In this document: positions 8,558 through 18,789 of the stretch, piece after piece
How the letters are laid out: each line of letters begins with the position of its first letter
Numbering within the stretch: the first letter of the stretch is position 1
Assembly (NCBI GenBank): GCA_004020875.1
Contig: SAPZ01000007.1
Location: 217,728-281,727 of the forward strand
Direction of reading: 5' to 3'
DNA length: 64,000 nucleotides
From: Mesorhizobium sp.
GTDB lineage: Bacteria; Pseudomonadota; Alphaproteobacteria; Rhizobiales; Rhizobiaceae
Translations under genes and position numbers: made by a program
The notes under the pieces: model-generated
Told to the model about the DNA's origin: nothing
The model's database searches: none
The model's input: the letters and a program-made list of their open reading frames with translations, nothing else

Positions 8558-9640
8558 CTAGTTTCCCGGTCTAGGTCTTGGCAGCGGGATGCCGATCTTG
8601 GGCGTCGGCGCGAAAGCGCTGGCCGCCGCCGGCATCGCGGCGTTGCCGCTGGAGATCGTCTCCGCCGGCTCGCTCGGCTGCGGTTCGGCCGCGGCGACCG
8701 CGGTGGCGCTGCCGCCCTGGTAGGTCACGGCCGCCACCGACGGCGCATCCGTCGCGGCGAGCACCGCCTGGCACTCTTTCGGCAGATTGGCCATCGTCAT
8801 CAGGTCGCGGGCCTTCGGCGCATCGGGATTCTTGTTCGGCCGCCACGGCGCCTCGGTGAACCACCAGGCCAGCGGCTTGCCGCAGCCGTCATCCGCCGGC
8901 GTCGCCTCCTGCTCCTTGCAGCCCGGCGAGCCCGGCTGGCAGCCGATGCGCATGTGGAAGTGATAGTCATGGCCCCAGAACGGCCGGATCTTGCGCAGCC
9001 AGGAACGGTCGCCGGTGACCGTGTCGCAGAGCTTCTTCTTGATGCCGGGATTGACCAGGATACGCTCGACTTCCGGATAGCTCGCCGCGCGCTTGAGCAG
9101 CCTTGTGTGCGCCGGCGTCCACAGAGCGTCCTTCACCAGATGCGTCTTCTCGTCGACCATCAGCGTGGCGCTCATCGATTCGCGCTGCGCCATGGTCAGC
9201 GGCCGCTTCGGCATCGGCGTCAGCCAGACGTCCGCGTCGAGCCCGATCTGATGCGAGGCATGGCCGGTCATCATCGGTCCGCCGCGCGGCTGCGAGACGT
9301 CGCCGACCAGAAGCCCTGGCCAGCCATCGGCTACCGCGTCACGCGCGAGTTTCTCGATAAGCGCGATCATGGCCGGATGACCCCAGCGCCGGTTGCGCGA
9401 GGGGCGCATCACTTCCCAGGTCGGGCCTTCCATCGGCAGGGCGACGCCACCGGCGAAGCAGCCCTTGGAGTAGAAGCCGAAGGATTGCGCGGGCACCACC
9501 GCCGGCAGTTTCTTGGCGCCGAACAGGTCCTTGGCGCGCGGTTCGGCCGAAATCGCGGCCGCCGCCAGCGCTGCCAAGGTCACCAACGCCAGCGCGGCGG
9601 TCAGGAACGGCTTCCTATCGGGCAGTGATCGCAAGTTCAT
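8558..9640 (-). CDS. mepA: Penicillin-insensitive murein endopeptidase
   Basis: 360 residues. An N-terminal signal sequence or anchor (about 12-31, LTAALALVTLAALAAAAISA) directs it to the periplasm. The LAS metallopeptidase zinc motifs are present: HASHQIGLDAD and WGHDYHFHMRIGC. MepA cleaves D-Ala-mDAP cross-links in peptidoglycan and is not inhibited by beta-lactams. The C-terminal part beyond about 270 is Ala/Pro-rich with a closing IPLPRPRP tail, an extension not needed for catalysis and commonly seen in rhizobial homologues. It appears to be monocistronic. Confidence 0.94.
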   Translation of the reverse strand: MNLRSLPDRKPFLTAALALVTLAALAAAAISAEPRAKDLFGAKKLPAVVPAQSFGFYSKGCFAGGVALPMEGPTWEVMRPSRNRRWGHPAMIALIEKLARDAVADGWPGLLVGDVSQPRGGPMMTGHASHQIGLDADVWLTPMPKRPLTMAQRESMSATLMVDEKTHLVKDALWTPAHTRLLKRAASYPEVERILVNPGIKKKLCDTVTGDRSWLRKIRPFWGHDYHFHMRIGCQPGSPGCKEQEATPADDGCGKPLAWWFTEAPWRPNKNPDAPKARDLMTMANLPKECQAVLAATDAPSVAAVTYQGGSATAVAAAEPQPSEPAETISSGNAAMPAAASAFAPTPKIGIPLPRPRPGN

Positions 9641-9730
9641 CAGGCCGGATCCCTCTCCAGTCTATCCGTTTGCGGCACGGTCAGGCGAATAGGAACGAAT
9701 CATACCACGCCGCGCGTCCCGCATCGATTT

Positions 9731-10633
9731 TCAGCGCCTCATCGGGCTGCGCGGCGCTCCGTCCCGCCAGTTGCCCTCGGCCCACATTCGCTCCAGCGCC
9801 ACCCGATAGTCGGGGAACCGAAAACGATAGCCGGCCACCTTGATCGCCTTGTTGGCGACGCGCTTGTTCTCGCCATAGAAAGACCGCGCCATGGGCGAAA
9901 GTTGGGCGGTCTCGAAGGGAATTTCGGGCGGCGGCTCGACGCCCATCAGCCCTGCGGCGTAGGCCACGACATCCTGCGGCGGCGCCGGCTCGTCGTCGGT
10001 GACGTTGAAAATCCCGCCGAGACTGTTGTCGGCGAGCAGCCACAGCGCGCCTGCGATATCGTCGCAATGGATGCGGTTGAACACTTGGTCCTGCTTGACC
10101 AGCCGCCGCGCCGTGCCGTCCTCCAGATTGGCCAGCGCATTGCGACCCGGCCCGTAGATTCCGGAAAGCCGCAGCACCGCCACCGGCTTGCCGATCTCCC
10201 GGCCAAGCGCCAGCCATTGCTGCTCGGCCGCCACCCGCATCACCGAGCGCTTCGACACCGGCCGGCAGTCGCTGGTCTCGTCCACCCAGGCGCCGCCATG
10301 GTCGCCATAGACGCCGACGGTGGAGAGATAGGCGATCCATTCCAGCGCCGGCATCTTTTCCCGCAGCGCATCGCCGGCGGCGTTCAGCACCGGGTCGCCG
10401 GTGTCGTCGGGAGCGACCGAGACGATGAGATGCGTGGTCCTGGCGAGCGCTTCGCCGAGTTCCGGCGACGGCGCGCCGTCGAACTGCAGCGGCTCGACAC
10501 CGGCCGACCGCAGCGCCCCGAACCTTTCCGGCGCCCGGGTCGTGCCGAAGATCGGCGCATGTTGGGCGTTGGCCCGCGCGAAAGCCTTGCCCGAATAGCC
10601 GGCGCCGAAAATGAAGAAACGTCTTTCGCTCAT
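9731..10633 (-). CDS. NAD(P)-dependent epimerase/SDR-like protein
   Basis: 300 residues of extended short-chain dehydrogenase fold. The N-terminal nucleotide motif is FIFGAGYSGKAFARA (GxGxxG), followed by STVGVYGD, with the catalytic Tyr inside YGD, and RLSGIYGPGRNAL. These proteins belong to the YeeZ-like group of NAD-dependent epimerases of unclear substrate. The gene starts 11 bases after the queG stop and so is probably third in the gst-queG operon. No substrate can be assigned. Confidence 0.85.
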   Translation of the reverse strand: MSERRFFIFGAGYSGKAFARANAQHAPIFGTTRAPERFGALRSAGVEPLQFDGAPSPELGEALARTTHLIVSVAPDDTGDPVLNAAGDALREKMPALEWIAYLSTVGVYGDHGGAWVDETSDCRPVSKRSVMRVAAEQQWLALGREIGKPVAVLRLSGIYGPGRNALANLEDGTARRLVKQDQVFNRIHCDDIAGALWLLADNSLGGIFNVTDDEPAPPQDVVAYAAGLMGVEPPPEIPFETAQLSPMARSFYGENKRVANKAIKVAGYRFRFPDYRVALERMWAEGNWRDGAPRSPMRR

Positions 10634-10643
10634 CGATGAACCC

Positions 10644-11795
10644 TCAATCGGCCTCCACGGCAGATGCCGCTACCGCCAGCCATTCCTCTTGGACCGCTAC
10701 ATCGGTTTCGGTCCTCGAAACCGTGGCGGCAAGCTCGCCAAATTCGCGATCGGGCAACAGTCGCGACAGGGCCCAGATTGCCGCACCCCGCACCAGCGGC
10801 GAGGCGTCGCCGAGCAGCCCGCGCACGATCGGCGTCAGTGAAGCGTCGCCCGAATTGCCGGCAGCGATCAGCACGTTGCGAACAAAACGGTCGCGGCCGA
10901 TGCGCTTGATCGGCGAGCCAGAGAAGAAGGCACGAAACGCCGCATCGTCGAGCACCAGCAGCTCCGAAAGCTTCGGCTCGCGCAGATCGGCCCGCGCGGC
11001 AAGCTTCGCTTCGGATGCGGCGCTGGCGAACTTGTTCCACGGACAGGCGGCCAGGCAGTCGTCGCAGCCATAGATCCGGTTGCCGATCTTTTCGCGGAAT
11101 TCGCGCGGGATCGGCCCCTTGTTCTCGATTGTGAGATAGGAGATGCAACGCCGCGCGTCGAGCCGGTAGGGCGCCGGAAAAGCATCGGTCGGGCAGGCAT
11201 CGAGGCAGGCGCGGCAGGAACCGCAATGGTCGATCTCGGCCGCGTCCGGCTCGAGCTCGGCCGTGGTGAAGATCATGCCGAGGAACAGCCAGGAGCCATG
11301 CGCGCGGCTGACCAGGTTGGTGTGCTTGCCCTGCCAGCCGAGCCCCGCCGCCTCTGCCAGCGGTTTTTCCATCACCGGCGCCGTGTCGACGAACACTTTC
11401 ACGTCGCCGCCGGCTTTGGCCACGATCTTGCCGGCGATCTCCTTCAGCCGGCCTTTCATCACGTCGTGATAGTCGCGGTTTTGCGCATAGACCGAGATCG
11501 CGCCGCGGTCGGGCCTTGCGAGAATGTCGCGCGGATCATGGTCGGGGCCGTAATTCATCGCCAGCACGACGATCGAGCGCACCTCCGGCCACAGCGTCGA
11601 GGGCTCGGCTCGGCGCTCAAGCGTCTCGGCGATCCACGCCATCGAGCCGTGGAAACCGTCGGAAACGAATTCGGCAAGCCTTGCCGGCGCCAGCGGGATC
11701 GCGTCCGGGCGCGTCAGGGCGACCGCCTCGAAGCCGGCGCGGCGCGCCTCCGCCTCGATCAGCGCGCGAAGTTTTTCAGAAGTCGAGGTCCGCAT
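10644..11795 (-). CDS. queG: tRNA epoxyqueuosine(34) reductase
   Basis: 383 residues. Two 4Fe-4S clusters are bound by [15 protein letters not shown] and the later [11 protein letters not shown]; a cobalamin-binding N-terminal region and a C-terminal HEAT-like repeat segment that grips tRNA complete the family layout. QueG reduces epoxyqueuosine to queuosine at the wobble position of tRNAs for Tyr, His, Asn and Asp. The start at 11795 (MRTSTSEK) lies inside the end of the upstream gst gene, overlapping it by 20 bases, which argues for translational coupling. Longer in-frame starts would only read through gst antisense-free sequence in another frame. Confidence 0.95.
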   Translation of the reverse strand: MRTSTSEKLRALIEAEARRAGFEAVALTRPDAIPLAPARLAEFVSDGFHGSMAWIAETLERRAEPSTLWPEVRSIVVLAMNYGPDHDPRDILARPDRGAISVYAQNRDYHDVMKGRLKEIAGKIVAKAGGDVKVFVDTAPVMEKPLAEAAGLGWQGKHTNLVSRAHGSWLFLGMIFTTAELEPDAAEIDHCGSCRACLDACPTDAFPAPYRLDARRCISYLTIENKGPIPREFREKIGNRIYGCDDCLAACPWNKFASAASEAKLAARADLREPKLSELLVLDDAAFRAFFSGSPIKRIGRDRFVRNVLIAAGNSGDASLTPIVRGLLGDASPLVRGAAIWALSRLLPDREFGELAATVSRTETDVAVQEEWLAVAASAVEAD

Positions 11796-12468
11796 AATGC
11801 GATACTGGCGACAGGCCGCGCACCCGGTCGGAAAGCAGCGGCCGGAACGACGGCCGCGATTTGACCCGCGTGTACCATTCGCGCGCGGCGCTGTGTTCGC
11901 GCCAGTCGATCTCGCCGAGATAGTCGAGCACCGAAAGCGTCGCGGCCGCCGCGAGGTCGGCATAGGTCACCTTGTTGCCGGCCAGCCAATGGCGCGTGCC
12001 GGCCAGCCAGTTGGTGTATTTCATGTGCTGGCGGATGTTGGCGCGGGCGGCGCGGATCGCCGCCGAATCGGGCGAGCCGCCGCCGGCGGTTTCCGGCATG
12101 ACCGGCTTCAGCACGCGCTCGCGCACCAGATGGCGGGTGACCTCGCTTTCGGCCTTCGCCAAGTACCAGTCGGTCAGCCGGCGGATTTCGGCGCGCTGCA
12201 TGGGGTCCTCGGCGAACAGCCGCTTGTCGCGCTTGAGCACCCCGCGCGTCTCGTCGAGATATTCGGCGATTACCATGGCGCCGACGATCGGCACGTCGCC
12301 TTCGGCGAGCAGGATCGGCAGCGTGCCTGCAGGATTCAGCGCCAGGAACTCCTTGCGGCGCGTCCACGGCTTTTCCTCGATCAGCGCCAGCTCCTCGCCA
12401 TACTCGCCGAAGGCGAGGCGCACGAACCGGCAGGTGGCGAACATGGGATGATGGAAAAGCGTCAGCAT
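11776..12468 (-). CDS. Glutathione S-transferase family protein
   Basis: 230 residues with a thioredoxin-like N-terminal domain beginning [19 protein letters not shown] and an all-helical C-terminal domain. TLPILL and the following [11 protein letters not shown] mark the glutathione-binding cis-Pro and Glu/Ser region. It would conjugate or reduce electrophiles with glutathione in the cytosol; no specific substrate is evident. First gene of a gst-queG-epimerase run. Confidence 0.9.
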   Translation of the reverse strand: MLTLFHHPMFATCRFVRLAFGEYGEELALIEEKPWTRRKEFLALNPAGTLPILLAEGDVPIVGAMVIAEYLDETRGVLKRDKRLFAEDPMQRAEIRRLTDWYLAKAESEVTRHLVRERVLKPVMPETAGGGSPDSAAIRAARANIRQHMKYTNWLAGTRHWLAGNKVTYADLAAAATLSVLDYLGEIDWREHSAAREWYTRVKSRPSFRPLLSDRVRGLSPVSHYADLDF

Positions 12469-12627
12469 GGTTCCGCGATGATAGGGCGCACTGGCGAATC
12501 GTTACCCGCGCCGGTAAGTCTTGGCGGCCCGTCATGCGGCCGTCACGGTGTTGCGACCTATAGGGGGACTTCCGCGCCGTGACAAGCAAGCCGTTGTCCC
12601 CATCTATCCCCGAAATCTGAGGTTGCC

Positions 12628-13434
12628 ATGGAAAGCCAGACCATCGTCGAAGCGTTGCTGCTTGGGCTTTTGGAGGGCCTGACCGAGTTCATCCCGGTGT
12701 CCTCGACCGGTCACATCCTGCTCGCGGGCCACTTCCTCGGCTTCCATTCGACCGGCAAGGCCTTCGAGATCCTGATCCAGCTCGGCGCCATCCTGGCGAT
12801 CCTCAGCGTCTATTTCGGCAAGCTCTGGCAGATGCTGGTCAAGCTGCCCAGCGACCCGCAAATAAAGCATTTCGTCATCGGCATCCTGGTTGCCTTCCTG
12901 CCGGCGGCGGTGATCGGCGCGCTGGCGCATGATTTCATCAAGACCATATTGTTCGAATCGCCCAGGCTGATCTGCATCATGCTGATCATCGGCGGTGTGG
13001 TGCTGCTCGCCGTCGACCGCATCAACTTCAAGCCGGTGCATCACAACGTCGAGCGCTTCCCGTTGAGCGTTTATCTCAAGATCGGCCTGTTCCAGTGCCT
13101 GTCGCTGATCCCCGGCACTTCGCGCTCCGGCTCCACAATCGTCGGCGCGCTGCTGATGGCCGTCGACAAGCGCGCGGCGGCCGAGTTCTCCTTCTTTCTT
13201 GCAATGCCCACCATGGTCGGCGCCTTCGCCTTCGACCTGTTCAAGAACCGCAACGTGCTGACCTCGGCAGACCTGCCGATCATTTCCGTCGGCTTCATCG
13301 CCGCCTTCGTCGCCGCGCTCATCGTGGTTCGCTTCCTGCTCGATTACGTCTCGCGCAGAGGCTACGCGCTGTTCGGCTGGTGGCGGCTGCTGGTGGGGAT
13401 CGCGGGGCTGGCGGCGTTGACGGTTTGGGGGTGA
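12628..13434 (+). CDS. uppP: Undecaprenyl-diphosphatase
   Basis: 268 residues, polytopic inner-membrane protein of the BacA/UppP family. The signatures [15 protein letters not shown] (about 18-32) and [12 protein letters not shown] (about 158-169) form the two re-entrant catalytic loops. The enzyme dephosphorylates undecaprenyl pyrophosphate to recycle the lipid carrier for cell-wall synthesis and confers bacitracin resistance. It starts 159 bases from the divergent gst gene and converges on yraN, the stops being 5 bases apart. Confidence 0.96.
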   Translation: MESQTIVEALLLGLLEGLTEFIPVSSTGHILLAGHFLGFHSTGKAFEILIQLGAILAILSVYFGKLWQMLVKLPSDPQIKHFVIGILVAFLPAAVIGALAHDFIKTILFESPRLICIMLIIGGVVLLAVDRINFKPVHHNVERFPLSVYLKIGLFQCLSLIPGTSRSGSTIVGALLMAVDKRAAAEFSFFLAMPTMVGAFAFDLFKNRNVLTSADLPIISVGFIAAFVAALIVVRFLLDYVSRRGYALFGWWRLLVGIAGLAALTVWG

Positions 13435-13439
13435 GACCC

Positions 13440-13817
13440 TCAATTCCTTCCATAAAACGCGTTCTCGACATGCACCGGCCAGCGCCAGGGCAGCACCGCC
13501 ACCATGTCGAAACGCATCGAAAGCCTGCCATAGTCGGGCTGGCGCGACAGCCACAAATCCGCGGCGCCCTCGATCCGGCGCTCTGATTCAGGGCCGATCG
13601 CTTCCATCGCCTCGATCAGCGTGCGGCGCGCCTTGACCTCGACGAACAGCACGAGATCGCCGCGTCTTGCAATCAGGTCGATCTCGCCGAGCCTGGTGCG
13701 GTGACGACGCGCCAGGATCCGGTAGCCTTTCAGCATCAGCGCCAGTGCCGCCAGCCATTCGCCGCGATGGCCGCGCCGATAGGCCTTGCGGCGATGACCA
13801 GCGGTGCGCTCAGCCAT
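13440..13817 (-). CDS. YraN family (UPF0102) endonuclease-like protein
   Basis: 125 residues from the ATG at 13817. The conserved motif [21 protein letters not shown] resembles the PD-(D/E)xK nuclease core (Glu-Asp then Glu-x-Lys). In many bacteria YraN is encoded beside rsmI, as here, but its role is not defined; a Holliday-junction or DNA-processing role has been suggested for the fold. An ATG 14 codons upstream is also in frame but lacks a convincing ribosome-binding site. Confidence 0.9.
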   Translation of the reverse strand: MAERTAGHRRKAYRRGHRGEWLAALALMLKGYRILARRHRTRLGEIDLIARRGDLVLFVEVKARRTLIEAMEAIGPESERRIEGAADLWLSRQPDYGRLSMRFDMVAVLPWRWPVHVENAFYGRN

Positions 13818-13868
13818 CTTTCTGCCTGACCATGATCTTTTCCGAAAGCCGGTGTTCATTTTTCGGGA

Positions 13869-14792
13869 TCATGGTCCGTCCTTCAGCTCGAGCAGTCGCC
13901 GGTAAAGCGCCTGCTTCTGGCCGCCGGTCATCTTCGCCGCCTCCGCTGCCGCCTTGGACGCCGGCATTTCCGCCGCCAGCGACAACAGCAGCCGGTCGAT
14001 ATCCGCCGGTTGACCTTCCACCGCCTCCGGCGGGCCGACGCAGATGACGATCTCGCCCTTCGGCGTGTCGGCCGCCGCATAATGGCCGGCCAGTTCGGCC
14101 AGCGTGCCGGTGCGCATCTCCTCGAAGGCCTTGGTCAGCTCTCGGCCGATCGCGGCTTTGCGCGCGCCCCCCAGCGCCTCGACCATGGCGCCAAGCGTCT
14201 CGACCAGCCGTCTGGGCGATTCGAAGAAGATCAGCGTCGCCGGCACCGCCTTGAAGGTTTCAAGCTTGGTCAGTCGTTGTCCAGCTTTCACGGGCAGGAA
14301 ACCGGCGAACAGGAAGGCGTCGGAGGGCAAGCCCGAGGCGGTCAGCGCCGCGAGCGCGGCCGAAGGTCCCGGGATCGGCACGACGCGGATACCTTGCTCC
14401 AGTGCCTCGCCGACCAGCCGGTATCCGGGATCGGAAACCAGCGGCGTGCCGGCGTCCGAAATCAGCGCCACGCTTTGCCCCGCCGCCAGCGCCTCGATGA
14501 GCTTCGGCCCGGCTTCCTGGGCATTGTGCTCGTGATAGGCGGTGGTGCGCCGCCGGATACCGTAGCGTTCGAGCAGCACGCGCGAGACGCGCGTGTCCTC
14601 ACAGGCGACGATGTCGGCGGCGGCCAGCGTCTCCAGCGCGCGCAGCGTGATGTCGGCCAGATTGCCGATCGGCGTCGCCACCAGATAGAGCGCCGCCGAG
14701 AGCGGCCGCGCCGCGATCTCGGTCTGTCCGATCAGGTAGCTGCGTTTGTCGCCGGTCACCGATTGCCCCTCATAACCGGCCTTGTTTGGCAT
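13869..14792 (-). CDS. rsmI: 16S rRNA (cytidine(1402)-2'-O)-methyltransferase
   Basis: 307 residues of tetrapyrrole-methylase fold. LYLVATPIGNLADIT, ACEDTRVSRVLL and ISDAGTPLVSDPGY are the diagnostic RsmI motifs for S-adenosylmethionine and substrate binding. RsmI methylates the ribose of C1402 in the 30S decoding centre. It is followed by yraN in the same direction with a 51-base gap. The N-terminal 30 residues before LYLVATPIG are longer than usual, and a later start cannot be excluded. Confidence 0.95.
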   Translation of the reverse strand: MPNKAGYEGQSVTGDKRSYLIGQTEIAARPLSAALYLVATPIGNLADITLRALETLAAADIVACEDTRVSRVLLERYGIRRRTTAYHEHNAQEAGPKLIEALAAGQSVALISDAGTPLVSDPGYRLVGEALEQGIRVVPIPGPSAALAALTASGLPSDAFLFAGFLPVKAGQRLTKLETFKAVPATLIFFESPRRLVETLGAMVEALGGARKAAIGRELTKAFEEMRTGTLAELAGHYAAADTPKGEIVICVGPPEAVEGQPADIDRLLLSLAAEMPASKAAAEAAKMTGGQKQALYRRLLELKDGP

Positions 14793-14919
14793 GGCTGGCG
14801 CCTCGTTGCAAAACGTGAGGTCGGGTTAAGGAAATCGCCATGCCTTTGCCACAGTGCGGAACGAAACCCACAGCGGCGAATTTAACCCCTGATTCCCCGG
14901 GAGGAGGCAGGACCGAACG

Positions 14920-15108
14920 ATGCCCAATCGCTTCGACATCTTCATCAGCCGACTTGAAAGCAAGACCGCCCGCGAGGGCATCCCCCCACACCCGATTGCC
15001 GCTCAGAGCGGCGGACGCCGAGACAAGGGCGATTCGAAGCCCGTGCGTCACGACGAGGCGCATGGCGAAAAGCACCGCGGCAAGCATCGCCAGAAGCACG
15101 ACGCGTAA
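14920..15108 (+). CDS. Small hypothetical protein, His/Lys/Arg-rich tail
   Basis: 62 residues starting MPNRFDIFISRLESK and ending in a basic, histidine-rich tail (HGEKHRGKHRQKHDA). GGGAGGAGGCAGG lies 10-20 bases before the ATG and could serve as a ribosome-binding site. It fills the gap between the divergent rsmI gene and a dispersed repeat. I recognise no family. Its coding status is uncertain because it is short and not coupled to any neighbour. Confidence 0.4.
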   Translation: MPNRFDIFISRLESKTAREGIPPHPIAAQSGGRRDKGDSKPVRHDEAHGEKHRGKHRQKHDA

Positions 15109-15140
15109 AGCGCCGCTCGTGAGCGCTGACGGCTCTCGCT

Positions 15141-15300
15141 TCGTCACCCTAGGGCGAAGCAAGGAGCGAAGCGACGCAGCGCAGACCCTAGGATCCATGC
15201 CGTTACATTGAAGCGTCGCTGACGGTGCCGAATTCTGCTCCGCTGCACCCTATGGCCAAAGTCACGGCATGGATTCTCGGGTCAAGCCCGAGAATGACGA
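15141..15300. repeat. Dispersed palindromic repeat (GGATCCATGCCGT family), copy 1
   Basis: The left part reads GCGAAGCAAGGAGCGAAGCG between CCCTAGGG and CCCTAGG. GGATCCATGCCGTTAC (15191-15206) is then mirrored by GTCACGGCATGGATTC (15261-15276), and the unit ends in a CTCGGG/CCCGAG hairpin near TGACGA. A related copy lies at 35820-36001 and a fragment at 21821-21844. The right end supplies the last codons of the phosphatase gene that follows on the minus strand. Confidence 0.8.
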
Positions 15301-15642
15301 ACGCGAGAGGCATTCGCCTCTTTCAAGGTATCTGCCGACCCTCACTTCCAGCAGCCGCACCAGTTCCGGATCCATGAACCCGTAGTCGTCCGGGATGTCC
15401 AGGCAGATCACCCTGGCGCCCTTCAGGCTCGCCCGGAACTTCTTCTGCAGCTTGGCGCGATGCGCCTTCTGCATGACGAAGATGATGTCGGCCCAGGCGA
15501 CCAGCTCATGCGTCAGCGGGCTGTCGGCGTCATGATTGGTGCCGGCCGATTCCACCTCGATGTCGCGGCGCTTGGAAAACACCTGCTCGGCGGTCGGGCT
15601 GCGCAGCCGGTTCTGGCTGCAGACGAAGAGGACATTCTTCAA
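15262..15642 (-). CDS. Low-molecular-weight protein tyrosine phosphatase-like protein with repeat-encoded tail
   Basis: 126 residues. The phosphatase loop CSQNRLRSP (C-x5-R-S) is at residues 8-16, and IPDDYGFMDPEL supplies the general-acid Asp region. It would hydrolyse phosphotyrosine or a small phosphoester; homologues are usually about 105-110 residues. The last dozen or so residues, including SFSGLTRESMP, are encoded by the dispersed repeat, so the native stop appears to have been replaced by one in the repeat. It starts 5 bases after the hemW stop, last in the rph operon. Confidence 0.85.
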   Translation of the reverse strand: MKNVLFVCSQNRLRSPTAEQVFSKRRDIEVESAGTNHDADSPLTHELVAWADIIFVMQKAHRAKLQKKFRASLKGARVICLDIPDDYGFMDPELVRLLEVRVGRYLERGECLSRSSFSGLTRESMP

Positions 15643-15646
15643 GAGG

Positions 15647-16819
15647 TTACCGCGCCAGATCCGCCACCACGGCGTCCAGCACGATCATGCCGGCGGTCGT
15701 GGCGCGCAGCCTTGCATTGCCGACCGGCGCCACCAGCCCTTCCTCCTGAAGCACGGAAAGCCTTGCGCTCGACAAGCCGCGCCCCGAGAGCGCCTCGTAG
15801 CGCTGCAGGTCGATGCCTTCGGCGAGTCGCAAGCCCATCAGCAGGAACTCGTCGGCCTCTTCCGCGCGTGTCAGGACCTCGCCGCCGGTGACGCCATGGC
15901 CCTTGGCCTCGACAAGATTGGCCCAGGTCTCCGGCATCCTCTCCGCTATCGTCACCGTGCGGCGGCCGTTCTCGACGAAGCGCCCATGCGCGCCCGGTCC
16001 GACGCCGACATATTCGCCATAGCGCCAGTAGGTGAGGTTGTGCCGGCTCTCGGCGCCCGGCCGGGCGTGGTTGGAAATCTCGTAGGCCGGCAGCCCGTGC
16101 GCCGCCGTCACCTCCTGCGTCAGCGCGTAGAGGTCGGCGGCATGGTCGTTGTCGGGCAACGTGAATTTCTTCGCCGCGTAAAGCGCGTGGAAGGGCGTGC
16201 CCTCCTCGATGGTGAGCTGGTAGAGCGAAAGATGGTCGACGGCATAGCCGATCGCCTGCTCCAGCTCCGCACCCCATACCTCCGGCGTCTGGCCGGGCCG
16301 CGCGTAGATCAGGTCGAAGGAGAGGCGCGGAAAGATCTCGCGCGCAAGCCCGATGGCATAAAGCGCCTCCTCGACATTGTGCAGCCGGCCGAGGAAGCGC
16401 AGGTCCTTGTCGTTCAGCGCCTGCACGCCGAGCGAGACGCGGTTGACGCCGGCGGCGCGATAGCCGCGGAAGCGCTCGGCTTCGACCGAGGACGGGTTGG
16501 CTTCCAGCGTCACCTCGATGCCGGCCGGCACCGTCCAGTTCTTCGCCACCGCATCCAGCACCGCGCCCACCGTTTCCGGCTTCATCAGCGACGGCGTGCC
16601 GCCGCCGAGGAAGATGCTGGTCACCTCGCGCGGCCCGGTGCGGGCGCGCATGGTCGCAAGCTCCGTCTCGAAGGCGCGGGCGAAGCGATCCTGGTCGACC
16701 GGCTGGTGGCGGACATGGCTGTTGAAGTCGCAGTAAGGGCACTTGGCCGCGCAGAACGGCCAGTGGATATAGACGCCGAAGCCGGGGCTGCGGTCGAGCG
16801 GTATCGTCACGGCGCTCAT
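15647..16819 (-). CDS. hemW: Radical SAM heme chaperone HemW
   Basis: 390 residues. The radical SAM cluster is bound by [10 protein letters not shown] at about residues 23-32, after [19 protein letters not shown] and the later [12 protein letters not shown] are typical of the HemN/HemW superfamily. HemW binds heme and delivers it to target proteins; it lacks evidence of true coproporphyrinogen dehydrogenase activity. The ATG at 16819 overlaps the rdgB stop by 4 bases, which decides the start over long upstream in-frame extensions. Confidence 0.94.
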   Translation of the reverse strand: MSAVTIPLDRSPGFGVYIHWPFCAAKCPYCDFNSHVRHQPVDQDRFARAFETELATMRARTGPREVTSIFLGGGTPSLMKPETVGAVLDAVAKNWTVPAGIEVTLEANPSSVEAERFRGYRAAGVNRVSLGVQALNDKDLRFLGRLHNVEEALYAIGLAREIFPRLSFDLIYARPGQTPEVWGAELEQAIGYAVDHLSLYQLTIEEGTPFHALYAAKKFTLPDNDHAADLYALTQEVTAAHGLPAYEISNHARPGAESRHNLTYWRYGEYVGVGPGAHGRFVENGRRTVTIAERMPETWANLVEAKGHGVTGGEVLTRAEEADEFLLMGLRLAEGIDLQRYEALSGRGLSSARLSVLQEEGLVAPVGNARLRATTAGMIVLDAVVADLAR

Positions 16820-17478
16820 GCTGGTCCTGATCGCACCAAATCCAATCGCGCTTCGGCGAATTTCTGGAAGGCGCGGGCGCGGTGCGAAAGCGCCGTCGTC
16901 TGGCCGGGCTTCCAGCCATGCTTTTCTTCCGCGCTCATTTCGCCAAAAGTCTTGTCGAACCCGTTGGGCAGGAAGACCGGGTCGTAGCCGAAGCCCAGCG
17001 TGCCGCGCGGCGGCCACACCAGCGTTCCCTCGGCCTCGCCGCGATAATATTCGGCTTCGCCGTCGGGAAATGCCAGGCAGATGACGGCGACGAAGCGGCC
17101 GGTGCGCCGCGCGGGTTCCGTCGCTCGGACTTCCTGCAGCGCCGTTTCCGTCTTCTGCATGGCCATGCCGAAATCCCTGCTGCCGTCCGGCTTTTCGGCC
17201 CAATTGGCGGTATAGACGCCTGGCGCGCCGGCCAATGCGTCGACGCAGAGTCCGGAATCGTCAGACAGCGCCGGCAGGCCGGTCGCCTTGGCGGCCGCGA
17301 AGGCCTTGATATAGGCGTTCTCCTCGAAGGTCGTGCCGGTCTCGTCCGGCTCGGGCAGACCGTAGTCCCTGGCGGATTTCGCCTCGAAGCCGAACGGCGC
17401 CATCAGGTCGGCGAATTCGCGCAGCTTGCCCGCATTGTGGCTGGCGACGACGATCTTCTTTCCGTTCAGAGAATGCAT
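16816..17478 (-). CDS. rdgB: XTP/dITP pyrophosphatase (RdgB/HAM1 family)
   Basis: 220 residues. [13 protein letters not shown] at the N-terminus and [12 protein letters not shown] are the substrate and metal-binding motifs of the family, and LSHRARAF closes the C-terminus. The enzyme removes non-canonical purine nucleotides (dITP, XTP) from the pool and so prevents mutations. The ATG at 17478 shares one base with the stop of the VOC gene (TGATG), and its own stop overlaps hemW by 4 bases, a tightly coupled operon. Confidence 0.95.
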   Translation of the reverse strand: MHSLNGKKIVVASHNAGKLREFADLMAPFGFEAKSARDYGLPEPDETGTTFEENAYIKAFAAAKATGLPALSDDSGLCVDALAGAPGVYTANWAEKPDGSRDFGMAMQKTETALQEVRATEPARRTGRFVAVICLAFPDGEAEYYRGEAEGTLVWPPRGTLGFGYDPVFLPNGFDKTFGEMSAEEKHGWKPGQTTALSHRARAFQKFAEARLDLVRSGPA

Positions 17479-17888
17479 CAGAAACCCCAGATCCTTGGCT
17501 CGGCGAACTCGATCGAATTGCCCGAAGGGTCGCGGATATAGATCGAGTGCCCGCCCTGCGGCCATTCGAAATTGCTTTCGATGGCGATGTTGCTGGCGGC
17601 GAGATGGTCGCGCCACGCAGCGATCTCTTCGGCGGTTGCGGCAAAGCAGAGATGGCCCTCGCCGGCCGTGCCATGCGGCGGCACCTTCAGGCGAGCGTCC
17701 GGCGCCGGCGGGATTTTCGTCGCCTCGGCGTTGAAGAGAAGCAATACGCCATCGCCGCAGCGGAAGAAGACGTGCCGACCCTCGACTTTGCCTAGTGGCT
17801 TGAGGCCTATGATGTCGCGGTAGAAGGTCTCTGCCTCAGCCAGATCGGTGACGTAAAGAGCCGATTCGAGGATGGCGGAAGGTCTCAT
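17478..17888 (-). CDS. VOC (glyoxalase/bleomycin resistance) family protein
   Basis: 136 residues made of two beta-alpha-beta-beta-beta modules. The start [18 protein letters not shown] and the end [17 protein letters not shown] are characteristic, with His and Glu positions for a metal site (GEGHLCF, IEFAEP). VOC proteins range from lyases to dioxygenases and antibiotic-binding proteins; nothing here fixes the substrate. It lies between rph and rdgB and is coupled to both. Confidence 0.88.
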   Translation of the reverse strand: MRPSAILESALYVTDLAEAETFYRDIIGLKPLGKVEGRHVFFRCGDGVLLLFNAEATKIPPAPDARLKVPPHGTAGEGHLCFAATAEEIAAWRDHLAASNIAIESNFEWPQGGHSIYIRDPSGNSIEFAEPRIWGF

Positions 17889-17895
17889 AAGTACC

Positions 17896-18612
17896 CTACG
17901 CTACCGCCATCTGCTGCAGGCTCACCAGCCGCGAAATGCCCTTCTTCGCCAAGGCCATCAGCGCCGCGAACTGCTCCTCTGAGAAAGGCTCGCCCTCGGC
18001 CGTCCCTTGGATCTCGACGATGCCGCCCTTGCCGGTCATGACGAAGTTGGCGTCGGTGCCGGCCGAGGAATCCTCGAGGTAATCGAGGTCGATGACCGGC
18101 TGACCGTCATGGATGCCGCAGGAAATCGCCGCGACATGGTCCTTCAGCACCTTGGAGACGCTGACCATCTGGCGTGCTTCCATCCAGCGAAGGCAATCAT
18201 AGAGCGCCACCCAGCCGCCGGTGATCGAGGCGGTGCGGGTGCCGCCATCGGCCTGGATGACGTCGCAGTCGACGGTGATCTGCTGTTCGCCCAGCGCCTG
18301 CAGATCGACCACGGCGCGCAAGCTCCGGCCGATCAGCCGCTGGATCTCCAGCGTGCGGCCGCCCTGCTTGCCGGCTGAGGCCTCGCGTCGCATGCGCTCG
18401 CCGGTCGAGCGCGGCAGCATGCCGTATTCCGCCGTCACCCAGCCCTTGCCGGAATTGCGCATCCAGGCGGGCACTTTTTCCTCCAGGCTCGCGGTGCACA
18501 AGACATGCGTGTCGCCGAACTTCACCAGGCAAGAGCCTTCGGCATGCTTGGAGACGCCGCGCTCGAAGGAGATGGCGCGCATTTCGTCGGCTTGGCGTTT
18601 GGAGGGGCGCAT
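17896..18612 (-). CDS. rph: Ribonuclease PH
   Basis: 238 residues, the standard length. The phosphorolytic exoribonuclease signatures [27 protein letters not shown] and [17 protein letters not shown] are all present. RNase PH trims the 3' ends of tRNA precursors using phosphate. The ATG at 18612 is chosen because it gives the family N-terminus [12 protein letters not shown]. It is the first gene of the rph-VOC-rdgB-hemW-phosphatase operon and is divergent from hrcA, a conserved alphaproteobacterial neighbour. Confidence 0.96.
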   Translation of the reverse strand: MRPSKRQADEMRAISFERGVSKHAEGSCLVKFGDTHVLCTASLEEKVPAWMRNSGKGWVTAEYGMLPRSTGERMRREASAGKQGGRTLEIQRLIGRSLRAVVDLQALGEQQITVDCDVIQADGGTRTASITGGWVALYDCLRWMEARQMVSVSKVLKDHVAAISCGIHDGQPVIDLDYLEDSSAGTDANFVMTGKGGIVEIQGTAEGEPFSEEQFAALMALAKKGISRLVSLQQMAVA

Positions 18613-18789
18613 CGAGGCTCTTTCTGTTCTTTCCCGGATTCGTCGGCGGCTTGTAGACGCATGCGCAGCACGGCGCAAAGGAAAACGCCCGCGCGACCGC
18701 GAACGCGGCACCGTGAACGCAAAAGCGGCACCGGGTTGCGCCGCTGTGGCTTAAGTCTATATCTTTTCTGAAGGAGGTTTCTCGCCGGA

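Noticed and set aside
14770-15198. 142-codon minus frame between rsmI and the repeat
   Set aside because: Overlaps the rsmI 5' end and a dispersed repeat; hydrophobic stretch appears by chance in GC-rich DNA.
18613-18789. Possible CIRCE element at hrcA
   Set aside because: No TTAGCACTC/GAGTGCTAA pair is present.
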